From assembly GCA_001643675.2 (NCBI GenBank), contig LSRY02000020.1, forward strand, positions 687,001 through 751,000: 64,000 bases of DNA, in the 5' to 3' direction. Under the pieces are notes generated by a model. The model was not told the origin of the DNA, did not search any database, and saw only the letters and a list, made by a program, of their open reading frames with translations. This document shows positions 13,101 to 25,489 of the stretch, piece after piece (position 1 is the stretch's first letter; the number at the start of each line of letters is the position of its first letter). Source of the stretch: Monocercomonoides exilis (taxonomy: Eukaryota; Preaxostyla; Oxymonadida; Polymastigidae). A program made the position numbers and the translations under genes.

Positions 13101-16100
13101 TACAACCCTCAGCAAAAGATCTTCTTCCCCTACAAACGAGTCAGTTGCGCAGCCCCATATCGCTAGCTCCTTCACAAACGGAGCTCTGAAATCCAGCAAG
13201 AATTGTTCATCAACAATTTGTGTATCGATTGAGTGACATCTCACATACACGTCTCTTCCTCTAAATGACTTATTGTCCTTGAATGTAATATTAGACAGCT
13301 CAAAATTCAGAGGCTGCTCAGCTATCGATGAACATTCCAGAAACAGCCACCCACCTCTTCCTGTGCTCGAGCAGAAACACTCAGAAATCGTGCAAAATGA
13401 GCACTCAAAATTTCCTCCTTCATTCAACACATGAAACATCCCTCCTCCCTTTCCACATTTCAACCCTCCACATCTCTTCATCGTTGTGTTTCGAATCACA
13501 ATTTTCAATGACTCATCATTGTTATTTCGAATGATTGGAATATCATTGGTTGTGTTCTGGGCAACTTCTTCAAATACGCTCCACTCAATAACAACTTCTT
13601 GTTCAGCTTCGTTTTTTTCTCTTCTTGAACTCTTTGATATGCTCAATCCGCTTGACCCATCAAGCTCAATATTCTTCATCGTCAAATTTTTGATGCTCAA
13701 AATCGTTGTTGGCAACACAGAAATAACATCTTTTGAAAAGCTAAGTGATTGCATTGAAACAATGTCCAATTGGACTGTGCCTCCATCTGCCTTGATCAGC
13801 CCGTAATTCATTATTTCATCATCACTTTCTTCATTTTTTGAGAATGAACAGTCTTTCAAAGTCAGCAATCCCTCGCTTGAGCCAACATGCATCAGAACAT
13901 TAATACAGCTTGTTAAGGATGATGACATCACAAAGATAATTAATTCAAATTTTGTTATTCCAGAAATCTTCATTGCTGCTTCTTCTGCTCCCTCAAGCGA
14001 TGAGACACATTCCAATGAGCACATGCTGCTCTCATCTGATTTCACAAAAATTCCACTAAGATCAACACTTTTTTGGAGAATTCCTTTTCCAATGATGTTG
14101 ATATTTCTTTCGCTTCCTTCAAGAAATCGATCCAATGAATAATCAATTGATAGGCATGGATAATCTGAGAATCCACAAGTGCAAACATCTTTCCCATCGC
14201 CTCTAATAAATAACTCTGAGCCGAGTTCAATCCAGAAATAAACCAACGGGATTGCATTTGTTGTATCATTTCCATCATAGCCTCTCATTGAATTCAATGA
14301 AATATCTGCCAGATGCTCAGATACAAATGGAAGTGAGTCATTTGTGATGCTCTTTGTCAAGTTGAATGACTCAACAAAAAGATCATTTCCATATTTTGCA
14401 ACATTTGGCTTGTCTTCCTCAAAAATAGGGGATGAAATCACAAATGAAGAATAGTCATCAATCAACTTTAGTGCCACTCCTCCCCCAAAGCCAATTTTCT
14501 CTTCTCCAGCTGGTGCTGTGCATCCTGTGAATGTGCACGAAACAATATTTATATGAGTATTCTCTTTCATCTGCACATTGAGAGCCCCTCCTCTGCTTCC
14601 ATCAGCCTGCACAGAGCATCCATCAAATACACATTCTTCAATATTTATTTCACCATTTGAATCTTCATCATCGCTGTTATCAATGCTCACACAGCCTCCA
14701 CTTCCATCAGTTCTTTCAATTTCTGTGAAACGGCAGTTTGTCATGTTCAACCATTTGGTGTTCATCAATTCATCCCTTGTGCAACTTCCAGACAAAGAGA
14801 TCAATGGATTTCCATTCAAATCAATCGATAAAGCAGAGAATTTGTCGATTGTCAAAATTCCTGATTCAACGGACAAGAACAGAAATATCAATTCTGATAG
14901 TGAATTTTGAAGGGAAAGTGAACATTGGGACAGCGTAAGTGGTAAAGAAGATGATGAAATAAAAGTAGAATGCGATGAAAGAGAAGATGGAAGAGAGAAG
15001 ATAAGTTTCGATAATTCTGTTTCGGTATTTATCGTTATCATCGCTAAATTGGATGTTGCACTCGAATCAGAGACTGTCCAGCCACTTTCATCATCATTTC
15101 CTCGGATCTCATGCTTCTGCTCATCAAATGTCAATTCATCCCTCATCAAAATTATTCCACTTACAACAACTTTCTTTTCTCCTGTTTGTCTTGTGAGGGA
15201 GTGCTTCAAGGTCAAACAAGGGAATTGGACAATTCCACAGTGTGAATGATCATGTGACTCAATGTTGCTCACATATATTTCTTCTGGAGTGGAAAGAAGA
15301 TAAATGCATAGAGGGATAGCAACACTCGTATTTCCGTTTTCATATCCTCGCACTTTGTCAAACGAATCCAATGAATTTGTCACACACGAGATCTTTTTTG
15401 ATTTTGCAGTCATTTCCAGATTGGGTGATAAGACGAAGATATCATTTCCCATTTTGGCTGTGTTTGTTCCGAATGAAGAGGAGATCAGGAAATTTGGATT
15501 TCCCTTCATCAATCGAAGAAGAATTCCTCCTCCAAGACCATTGGAAGAAGAACAAAAGCAACCATCAAAAGATCCGCCTTTCACTTTCACTTCATTTTCA
15601 CTTCCTGCGAATAGCATCATCGATCCTCCATTCTCTGAACTTGTGCTTCCACAACCTTCGAATGTACAAGAGTCCAGATCAATGCTTGCCTTGTCGTTGG
15701 AAAACGACATCACAGCTGCTCCATTCGTTGTTCTTTCCATCCCATTAAATGTGCACCCTGAAAATGTCAATGATATTTCATTTGTTAAAGAAATCGAAAA
15801 TAACGAAACAGTGGAGATAGTCTTTGCCCAGTTCACATTTTCCATCTGAAACATCCCACTCTGAACATTTATCAGCTCTGTGGTGAATGCTGTTTCTGAA
15901 GATTGTCCATTTCCAGCAGATATGCTCAGCCTGTTTATTTGCATCTCTCCCACTCCACTTATCTCAAACAACCTTGACCCACGGTTATTTGCATATGCCG
16001 AATCGTGAATAACAGTAAAGTCTCTGACAGTCAATGTTCCCTCTGATACAGAAAAAAGAGATAAGCCTGATTCTTCAGATTCAATTTGGATCATTGAACT

Positions 16101-17900
16101 CAAATCGCTTTGGCCATATATAGTGTAAGTATTCACTCCACAGTCCACTTTTTTGGTCTCTGTAATCGTTCCCGCGAGTATCTCAATATCTGTCACAGAA
16201 TTTGGAATCAGCTGTGAAAGACAATGACTAACAGTGCTGCATGGATGGCTTTCATCCATTCCACATGAAAATGTATCAATGGCATTTGGCTTTGTTTCAG
16301 CAGATGAAACATATCTAATTCTTCCAAAATCATTTCGAAGCCATCCGCTTTTGTCAATGATTGGATTGTTATTTGTGACAACTCTGTTTTCTGTTTGTCT
16401 GGTTGAAAAGCATGTGGAATCAATGTTATTTTCTGAAGAATTATAAAGATAAATATCATGCCCACAGTTCGCGCATGTGTTATTGTGGAAAAAACAATAG
16501 AATAATAAAATTCCATTATTATTTGAATTTATTAAATGTGACATGGCACCTCCTGCACTCGATGAATAACAATCGCAGAATAGACAATTTGATGAAATGA
16601 CTTGACCATTGCAATACCAATGATTAATCGCGCCTCCAGTGGATGACGTCGGATGACTTGTTTGGCAAGAATCAAAACACGAATTAATAATGCATTCTTT
16701 TTGTCTTTGAGATTTTGTTTCACAAATATCGACCGCTCCTCCATCGTTTCCCGAAGAACAGTTTCTAAACGAACAATCGTCAACCATTGGATGAACAAAT
16801 ACTGCTTCAAACTGAACACCTCCACCTCCGCCATTCACATTTATTGAAGCACTTGAGCATTGCACAAATGATGTGTGTTTAACGATGCATTCAGCGATAT
16901 TCAATGCATATATTCCTCCCCCTTTTGTCGAGGAAGCATTGCATCTCGTGAATGAAGAATTTTCAACTTTCAGAATGGCATTTGAATTGTCATGCACATA
17001 AAGAGCACCTCCTTGTGGCGCTGTGCAATCAGTCCATTCGCACAATGAAAATGATTGGCTATCAGTTATATTCATCTGTCCTTTTTTCTCAAGAGCATTC
17101 ATTTCTCTTTTTCCAAAGTTTATTGATGTGTTTCTGCAGACAAATTCTTCTGAAGAAAATGATCCACTTGAGATCCCTCCTTCAAACACATTCACACACG
17201 AAAAAATGAGGCAGTTCTCCATTGAACTCAAGCAGCATGAATGCTCCATATAAAAATCAATGTTCTTGAAAGGTTTCACAGAAATGTTCCTGAAGGCGCA
17301 GTTATTAATCTGTTCAATTTTGCTCTTTCCAGACAACAGGAAATTGAATGTAGAGGAAATATCCAGATCTGTAATGATCGAATTTTTCAAAATGGCAAAA
17401 TTTAAATCATCAGATGAAAATATGAGACTGGATGGGTTAAGACTCTTTTGGGGGATAAAAGTCATGTTTGTGAGGCAGATTGACCCACTTTGTAAAAGAA
17501 ACGGAGATTCCGATTTTTGGTAAGAAATGCAGGAATCAATCATTATAGTTGATTTGTATGTTATAAGCATCAAAGGAGAAGACAAATATTCAATCGCCAT
17601 ATTTTTCAGTCCAACTGTAGAATTGTGGAATCCCAAAAATGTGTTTTTCACTGTAGAAATACTTGAATGCAATCTTTTCACTCCTAACAATGTATTCTGC
17701 TCGAATAAATAATTGTGATCGTCCTTTGATTGAAATTGCGCATCATTGGAATAACCTAAACCCAAATAAAGAGAATTAATTAAACAATATTATTTCGAAA
17801 TAATACCTTTGTTTTTCAATGCGGCAGCTCCAGAGACATCTTGTGATTCAAATGCCTTCCAAAAAATCAAACATGCAAAAAGGAACAAAAGCATTCTCAT
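10116..17900 (-). CDS. Giant beta-helix surface protein with one TM span and kinase-like cytoplasmic lobe
   Basis: Probably a type I surface protein of 2577 residues. Exons are 17900-17807 and 17755-10116, separated by a 51-bp intron with a GTATTA donor. Exon 1 supplies a signal peptide starting MRMLLFLFACLIFW. The ectodomain (about 30-2000) is rich in Cys, Ser, Asn and GGA/GGG turns typical of right-handed parallel beta-helices. It contains four modules, each opening with CG-x(4,5)-PC-x-[ST] near residues 533, 876, 1229 and 1609; a GNDIFV-like strand closes the preceding unit. A beta-sandwich-like stretch follows, then a TM helix near 2124-2150 (LLIVIIMAIVLLIVLIV) and a basic stop-transfer. 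The tail holds a kinase C-lobe remnant (KAPEL, SVGMMLWECLTLQIPFGE, DRPSL). No HRD or DFG and no convincing N-lobe are visible, so it is probably a pseudokinase. The ligand is unknown. Confidence 0.85.
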
Positions 17901-20340
17901 GTGGAATGAAAAACAATTTTGATTTGAAATTTTTTTATTTTTTTCCGGATGATCAAATTGAAATAAATAATGGTTTTTTTCACAATTGAAAATTGAAAAA
18001 ATCTTTCTTTCAGCAAATCGTTTTGTGGGCTTTTGAAATGCATCTGGAGCGCATCCAAAATTATGCTATTTCTTCGATTGCTTCCAGGCATGAATCTGTT
18101 GTTGCCGATGCGGATGAAATATTTGTACACAAAAAATATAAGTTAATAAAATAATATAAAAGGATAAAATTGAATGAAAAGTTTTAAAAAAAATATTTTC
18201 AAAAAGAAATTGCTGTCCAATAAAAGCACAAAAAGCACAAAATGCTATATCTCTTCAAATGACTTTAAAATCACCATTTGAATGTGTTGTTTCGTATTAT
18301 AAAAATCTTCTTTCACATTGCTCTTAAATGATGAGTCCTTATTCATTCACCCTCCCTTTCTTCCTCTCATCTTCTGCCCTAGTGCTCTTTCCTGCAAAAC
18401 TTCAACCGACTTTCGCATCATCTTCCTGCTCAATTCCTCTTCTCTTCTCCAATGTCTGTTTTCTTCTCTTCTTCCTTCTTCTTTCTGCCAGTTGGAGCAT
18501 TTGATACGTTTATAGATTCTTCAGTCTGATTGTGAGAACAACAAGAGCAAGAAGAGAAGAATTTGACGGAAATTAAGAAGAAAAAGAAGAATTCGAGAAA
18601 AACTTCTATAACACAAAACACATTCATAGAAGTCGATCTTATTAACCATTCTTTTCCTCCTCCTCTCTTCTTCTTCTTCTTCTTCTTCGCATTTGCGTTT
18701 GCATTTGATGCCTTCGCTTGAGCTTCTTCGTCAAGTTGACATGCTTCAAGTTATTTCGATTTGATATGCTTGTTTTCAACAGAGGTGCGGAATTAATCCA
18801 ATTAAAAGAACAGCCATGAACAAAGGAATTAATTTTTGGTGGATTTTTGGAATTGTTTGAAGAAAAAGAAAAAGATAATAATAATAATAATAATTGGTTG
18901 ATTGAAGCAAGCGAAATGAAACTGTTGAGAAAGACAGAAATGTTCATGCTTTTGTACAAAAAGGATATGATTCTTCGGCCTGCGTGATTGAAAGGCATCA
19001 AAAATCAACAAGGTTGTGGATGATGAAGATGAAAGCTGCAAAAAGAAAATGGAATGAACATGCAGTGTTTTAACGACGAAATGGAAGAAGGATGAAAATA
19101 AGGTTGGTAGTCATTCATCGATGCTAATTCTGTGGACGTCAATACATCTAAAATGCATTCTTTGATATTTAAGGTACAAAATTCAATGGATCATGCGCAA
19201 CATAGAAGCAGACTGACACAACGAATTTGTTGAAAAACAAATGAAGAAAGCAAAAACCATCAATTCTCTTTCATTGGTCGTGGCAGCAAAGAAAACAAAC
19301 CTCGAAAAATAATCGCATTGCTTGCTCAAAATGATTGCCCTTTCGAAGAATGAAATCCAAATGCAGTTGGACAGAACGTTGTTTGATTGCCAACAAATAT
19401 TCGATAATTGGATGTCTCGTAGTTGGCGTTTCTCCACTCTTTTGAAACAAAAGCGGAATCAGAAATAGATTTTTGTTGCTTTCCATGTCTGTCTGGCGCA
19501 GTCCAAGAAACAGGAAAACCTTATAAATAAAACCGATATTTTGGGGTTCTCCTTTTTTTCATTGAAGGGTTGCCTTTTTTTGTGATAAATATCCTTCCCT
19601 CGATATTGTCAGCAACTTTCCATCCCCAAAAATACCACAAACTATTCCATTGCCTTATGCTCCAAAATTCTATATAATTTTGTGCAGATTTTGTCCTTCA
19701 CAGAATACCATCCATAAATCAACAATTTATAATATGACAGTTGAATTTGTTTTCACCTCTTGTTCCAAATAAAAAATCATGAAAATCGTAGCCCTTGCAT
19801 AACTTCATTTATATCCTAATTGCTATATAATAATCAGGTCCTTTCTCATCGTGTTGCTCTCCAAAGCGGAGATTGGCCATTTCAACAATAACTCATATTT
19901 CTGCACCTTGGAAAGGATACGGAGGGAAATATCTTCACAATCAATAGAACAATATAAATTATATACACCACGTCTTTTGTGTTATTGATGAAATTGTTGT
20001 ATTTTGTCTGTCTTCCAATTTTCAATAATCAAAGGTTAGAATTTCAAAACTAATGCATTACCATCAATGTCTGTTGTCATCATAGGAAATAATATTTTTA
20101 GTTCCATAGATAATGTTTATTCACTGATCTCTCATCTTTCCAATGGATAATCTCGTTCAAAGAAAACTATTTGATCAAAGAATCCATTACGAAAAAGAAT
20201 TATTGATAAAACATTGTTTTCATCCATATTCCCTTGGCAGAATGTTAACAAAAGAAAATACAGTGTGAATGCAACTTTTCTTTGACTGTTTCAGATTTTA
20301 TTTAATGCCAATTTTCTTTGATCAAACATATGCTAATTCA
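17901..20340. other. AT-rich region with decayed coding fragments, no intact gene
   Basis: No intact gene is visible. At 19200-19490 a plus-strand frame reads as plausible protein (for example HNEFVEKQMKKAKTINSLSL) but contains an in-frame stop and no recognisable partner exons. Ser/Phe-rich pieces occur at 18318-18515, and a short (ATA)n run lies near 18876. From about 19500 to 20340 I see only AT-rich noncoding sequence. The fragments resemble neighbouring pseudogenes in style, so this is probably a graveyard of multicopy-family relics. Confidence 0.4.
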
Positions 20341-21350
20341 ATTGAATGATAAAAATACTGTGTTTTCTGGTACATTATTTCATTAAAACACAAATGGAAT
20401 ACAACACAACAAAATTCACTGGTTTGCATAAATTGTTACGTTTGAATTTTTGTTTTTCACATTTCTTCTTTTTTAAAGAATTGTTTTCTGAACTTGAGCA
20501 ATATAATGAGGATGAACAGAGAAAGAAAATTATTGAAATGAATGAAATATTTGATGAAATAGTTAAAGAAGAATTTCAATCCGTTTTCATGACAGAGTTG
20601 TTCGATGAAATTGACTAAATGATTGAAGAAAAGAAAATATTTTTGTACAATGTCTTCCTTCTGTGAAATATGTTGGATATTGCAATATGATGAAATGTGC
20701 ATGGATATTTGGCTTTGAAAAACCTTCGTTGAATGATAGATTTGAGAAAATGATTGTTGAATAAAGTGAGAAGAAAGATGAAAAGAACGAAAAGATTTTG
20801 ATTGATCTTTGCGAATGCTATCTTTTATTGAACTACTGGGTTTCTCAGGAATTGCTTTCAATTGTGTGCGTTGCCTTTTGAAAGCAGCATTGAATAAAGA
20901 GGAAATCGAGGAAGTTCAAAAAGAAGTGGAAATGGGTTTGCTGGCTTTGAGTAACATTCAGCAGTTGGGAGTATATATATCTAATTTAGAACGATTTTTT
21001 TAACATATATTTTGACGATGATGTGTATTGAAAAAAGAAAATGGGAGAAAAAATGCTTTTGAAGGTTGTAACAGAAAGTATTCAAGACCATCAAGTGGAT
21101 CCCAATCGGAACGCATTTCTTGAAAGTCAGCTTGACAATTTCCTATTGGAAGATGTATCAACGATAGTTGTTTGAAAAATGTTTTTGTAGATAAGTTGTA
21201 TTTTTGTGAGAGAAGCGACAAATGGACTTGAAGAATTATTGAAATATAAAGATTTGAAGAAAGAGAAAGAAGAAAGGGAAAGAAGGGGAGGAAAAAGAGT
21301 GTTTGCAACTTCATCAGAAGAGAAAAGAAAGAGATGAAAGGAGGAAGCAA
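20340..21350 (+). pseudogene. Relic of a lineage-specific multicopy hypothetical-protein family
   Basis: A plus-strand reading runs KELFSELEQYNEDEQRKKII, then KYVGYCNMMKCAWIFGFEK, then KILIDLCECYLLL, then EEVQKEVEMGLLALSNI, then FVREATNGLEELLKYKDLKK. From memory this matches a large family of hypothetical proteins in the oxymonad Monocercomonoides. The copy is broken: stop codons after FDEID and after MIVE, and frame changes near 20660 and 20870. The family's SAWQF motif appears here as SA-stop-QF, consistent with a TGG-to-TGA change near 21130. Expression as a full-length protein is not plausible. The functional family itself has no known role that I can state. Confidence 0.65.
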
Positions 21351-21385
21351 ACTGTTGATAGTTGCCTGTCAAATTTTCTGATATT

Positions 21386-22900
21386 CTATTCTCTTTTTGA
21401 TGGGGTCGTTGATCCGCACTGATTGAATGGAGATTGAGTGATGCTATTACCGCTGAAGAACACATCGTTTCCTCTGCCATTAGTTGCAGTGTTGCCATCG
21501 AAGAAACAGAATGTGATGAATTTTACTCCACTCATCCAGTTATATGTTGCATAACAGTAAATGGCGGCGCCTCCATAATTAGTAGAGGCAGTCAATTCAT
21601 TTTTGATAAACTGGCAATCATTTACAACAAATTGACTTGGCTTATTGCTTGGAGGATTATTGAATGTAAAAGAACCAGCAGAATCGCTACCAGAATTTGA
21701 AATACATTTGCATTTGGAAAACAGGAATTGAGCATCTGAGGGCATGTAATAGAGGGAAAAGTACCAACCAGTTCTGCACCAGCCAGATATTGAACAACTT
21801 TCTACTCTTTTTTCTGAGAATGTCCAAACGAAATTTGATTGTGGTCAAGCTATTCAATTCGCTCCTCCATGAGCAGCTGAACAACTTGTGAAATTGGATT
21901 TTTCAATGTTGATATTTGACAAATTTTGAGAGAACAACGCTCCACCAAAATTTCCATTTACTGCACAATTGTAAAAAGAACAATAAGCAATTGTGAGATT
22001 TGAATTTGTACAACAAACATAAAGCGCACCACCATAACTTGATCCACCATTTGAATTATTCCATTCGCACCATTCGAAGCGATGACTGTTCAGATCGAAT
22101 GAAGTCAGCCTTCCAGGTTTCGCTCTTTGCGTTTCAGTTCCAATGTGTATGATAGGTGCGTTTGACAAAGAGCGTGTTTGGTGGAGAAAAGAGGCATTGA
22201 AGGCAGAGAGAGAAAAAGATGGGCTGTTGAGGTTGGGGAGAATGGCGCCATCAATGGGGTTGTGGGTGTGGAGGAAGATGGTTGAGTGGACGGAGAGAGA
22301 TGAGTGAAGAGAGAAAGAGGGGATTGCATTGGCGTTGATGTTTGTGGAAAAGGAAGAAGAGGAAGAGGTGGATGAGATAAATGGATTGAGTAAGCGCGAA
22401 GGAAGGGATGGAAGAGATTGAGGGGATTGAAGAGAGGAGATGTTTGAGAAGAGGGTGTCAGAGAGATGAGGATTGGGGTGGATTTGGAGGTGAGGACAGG
22501 ATTAGTGATGGATATGGAGAGGGGAAGGGGAAAAGGAAAGAGAAGAAAAAGAAGAGGAAAAGGAAGAGGAAGAGGAAATAGAAGGAGATGGAGAAGTTGA
22601 TGGGGAAGAGAAGGAAGAAAGAGAAAAAAGGAAGGGCTTGATGAGGGAGATGAACGAAGAGAATGAGGCGGGAATTGGAGAGTGGGCTTTTTTGAGGAGA
22701 CTGTTTAGGATGGAGAAGAAAAGGAAAATTAGGAGTTCTTGTTGAGATATGAGGGAGAAGTTGGTGAAGATGCTGAAGGAGGAGTTGGAAAATAAGAATC
22801 AAATAGAATGGAAAAGGAAGGAGCATAAATGGTTGATCAAAAGGAAAGATTGCAGAAAGAGAAATGAAAGTTGTAAGATTAAGCATCTATTTAAAAGGTT
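21386..22900 (-). pseudogene. Truncated, frameshifted beta-helix surface-protein relic
   Basis: Minus-strand frames repeat features of the intact 10116-17900 gene. At 22168-21854 the text includes FEWCEWNNSNGGSSYGGALY and FTSCSAAHGGAN, matching the intact gene's LCEWTDCTAPQGGALYV region. At 21745-21386 it includes DCQFIKNELTASTNYGGAAI and a GRGNDVFF strand like the GNDIFV strands of the intact gene. The two pieces are in different frames with a stop between them. A Ser/Pro-rich upstream part (22320-22900) is also shifted. There is no TM span or kinase-like tail, so the copy is cut off at its C-terminal side close to the neighbouring relic. Confidence 0.7.
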
Positions 22901-23014
22901 GAGAATTCACTATTGTGAAGATGAGACATACGGTTCTTAATCTGATTCGGAATCAACTCATAATATAATGAAGTGAAAGAAATGTTGAATTTTTCAAAAA
23001 CAATGGCAAATATA

Positions 23015-23036
23015 TAGTCAGGGACAAAACCCGGGA
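23015..23036 (+). repeat. Left terminal inverted repeat of pogo-like element
   Basis: This is 22 bp beginning TAGTCAGGGACAAAACC. It pairs with 25174-25195 with a single G/A mismatch at the seventh base and is preceded by TA. Confidence 0.85.
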
Positions 23037-23562
23037 TTTTCCGTTCAGCTTTTTTTGACACAATTCAAAACTTTTATATAGAAAAATTAACTGACTATCG
23101 AGTTTTTCGTGTATTTAGGTTGTTCGAACAAGCCAAATAAAATTGCCCGAATTGAATTTGCATTAAAAATAACAGTTAAAAAAGAAAGGCATTTGAAAAG
23201 CAACTGAAAACAAAGCACTGTTTAATAACGTTGAATCATGTTGAAAAATGAATTGAACAAATAATTTTCTTGTCACGTGAGATATTATTAACTGTAATTG
23301 AAGATAGATCCACATTTTCTTTCTGAAGTGTTCTTTCTTTTCCTTTTCTCACTCGCGAAAAGAATCTCTTCTTCTGATGTATCAAGTTGCTCTTTTCGAT
23401 CCTCTGAATTATCAGATTATTCGGTTGAAACATCATCGCGAATAATTGTTTTCCTTCCATGAATGTCTAAGTTGACATTTTCAACAGGTCCTGTTTCATT
23501 GAAGCTTTTGTCATTAACATTAGTTGATTCCTTCACCTCAGAAATTGCAACATCCTGCTTTG

Positions 23563-25006
23563 TTACTGAGCTTTTAGGCTGACTTTTTCTCTTTTTACCA
23601 ATTGAATGGGAAAGTTTTCAAAAAAATCATCTCCAGTTATAAATTTTTTGCTGATGCTGCTTGAAGGTGAAGAATTGTTTAACGCTTTTTCAATCATCAA
23701 AGAGTCTTCAATTTTCTGCGGAAGGCACTGATTAACAGAAGAAGTGTCAAATGGATAAATTCCGCATGCTTCAAATGACTTTTTCACAATTCTTGGAGAG
23801 AGAGAGTTACTAACCACTTCTGATACTGCAGGTTTTAATGATTTTCTGTAAGAAGAAATTGACGAATCAGAAGGAACCGAGAATACTCTTTTTAGGCTGT
23901 TTTTGAAATGCGCGAATACAAACCTATCCAGCGGCTGAGTTAGATGTGTTGTATGTGATGGAAGAATCAATAAATGGATTAGACGATCCCTGCACCAAGA
24001 TATCACTGGAAAACTTAGGCGAGAGGAATGCCCATCAAGAATAATCAAAGCGTAGGAAGACGGTCCATGAAGCTCAACTCTTTTCTCATTAATTATTGGC
24101 AATAATATTTCTATCTTAACCTTTTCAAAATCTCTTCTTGTCATCCAGCCTGTCCCATTTGCCAAACAGTTAATTCGATGATACTTCAATTCCTTTAGAT
24201 CATCGGAAATGGTCTGAGAAGGCCATAGCATGATTGGATCAAGTGATGTCCCATCTGCGAAAATAAAAAAAAACAAATGAGCATTTTTCCATCGCTGAGC
24301 TTATGGCAAAAAAGCATGATGAGTTTCTTATGTGACTACTATTTCCTCGTCAGACTGCTTCATCTAGATGCAAGTTTCGTCCATATTGATAATTAAATCT
24401 GATGTAATATTATAATCATCAATCACATTTTTTCAACAACGAAAACCAATTCCTCATATTTTCAATTGAGGATGCTTGAAGGCGATGAAGATCTATAAAA
24501 GTTGGTTTTATTAATTTCAGTAATCCACATTTCTTTATCAGCCTGCGTGCCCATTTTTTGCTGATTTTCATGACTTCAGGTTTTGGTGATCATTCCTTCT
24601 TTTTCTTCATCATCACATTTTCTGACTATCAAAAATGCATAATAAAAAAAAAAACAAACATAAAGCAACACACAAATCTGATAATGTCTGAAATTATCAA
24701 TTTGTTTGTTGATGATATTTGAGCAATTGCACAATCTTCTACTTCCTTGATTTCTTCTTTGCAAAATATCCCAGGTCTGCCAGCATGTTGAGGATCACGC
24801 CATGCTTTAATTGTAGCATTATGCCTGTAGATGGAAGAATGAGTAATGATTTTGTCTTTCACAGATTCTGAAGGTTTGGTTCCATCTTGTTTCAGAAGAT
24901 AATCAACTTTTTCCACTTTTGAAGGGAGGCGGCGAAACTCTGCTGAGGCCTTAATCGGTGATAATTTGTTGAAAGGGAGATCCGAAGAAACGTTTGCTTT
25001 TTTCAT
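23563..25006 (-). pseudogene. Pogo/Tigger-like DDE transposase, broken in its middle
   Basis: A transposase that would cut and paste its element. The N-terminal part (25006-24690) carries a helix-turn-helix-like region with IYRHNATIKAWRDPQHAGRP. A middle part follows near 24380-24560 with KLIKPTFIDLH and the first catalytic Asp in INMDET. The C-terminal part (24276-23563) has the second Asp in ILDGHSSR and the third in TQPLD, giving the DDE triad of the pogo group. It is broken: relative to the copy at 25.5-27.1 kb there is an extra A in an A-run just before VIDD, and an in-frame TAG follows MDETCI. An intron probably lies before the ADGTSL block. The C-terminal half is still open. Confidence 0.7.
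23589..24160 (-). repeat. Arm 1 of 572-bp inverted repeat (transposase 3' half)
   Basis: The reverse complement equals 26516-27087 with equal length and no indel. Translation is identical over about 190 residues, and the nucleotide stretches I compared match. Divergence begins abruptly at both ends. Confidence 0.85.
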
Positions 25007-25173
25007 ATGATTTATGGAAGTTTGATCATTCTATTTGATATAATTTCTTATTGAAGAGACAAATTTTTTGACAGGCATTCAAAGGATGAAATCAAGAAAG
25101 TCAATCAAGAATCGTTTTTTAATTTGGAATTGTTTCAAATAAACATTCAAAAAAATTATTCCAAACTGAAGTG

Positions 25174-25195
25174 TCCCGGGTTTTGTCCTTGACTA
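25174..25195 (-). repeat. Right terminal inverted repeat of pogo-like element
   Basis: The reverse complement begins TAGTCAAGGACAAAACC and mirrors 23015-23036. It is followed by TA. No other copy of this end was seen in the window. Confidence 0.85.
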
Positions 25196-25489
25196 TATTA
25201 CAATTGTGATATCTTCAACTTTGAAGAAGTGAAACTAATTGAAAACAGACGAACAAAGTTTTCTTATCGCTAACTTCATCATCAACATGAAAAATGAAGA
25301 ACTTTTTTTGTTTTCTTACTTATTTTCATTGAAAGGTTCTTATGCAGTTTGTAATAATAAAAAAATGTGTAAATCAGTTGAAGCAAAAATATTGAATTTT
25401 CTAAAAAGTGAAATTTGAAATTCAAAAATTTTAATCTCATTTCTTATTTACAGTTATCTTAATATTGTGTTTGCCATTTTTATTTTCTC

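Larger units (their letters stand above)
23015..25195 (-). mobile_element. Pogo-like (Tc1/mariner superfamily) DNA transposon, 2181 bp
   Basis: The element is bounded by 22-bp terminal inverted repeats with one mismatch. The outer part reads TAGTCARGGACAAAACC and continues into CCGGGA, at 23015-23036 and 25174-25195. TA dinucleotides flank it at 23013-23014 and 25196-25197, as expected for a TA target-site duplication. Inside is a minus-strand transposase with an N-terminal helix-turn-helix-like region and a DDE domain. Intact ends suggest fairly recent insertion or mobility in trans, although its own transposase is broken. Confidence 0.85.
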
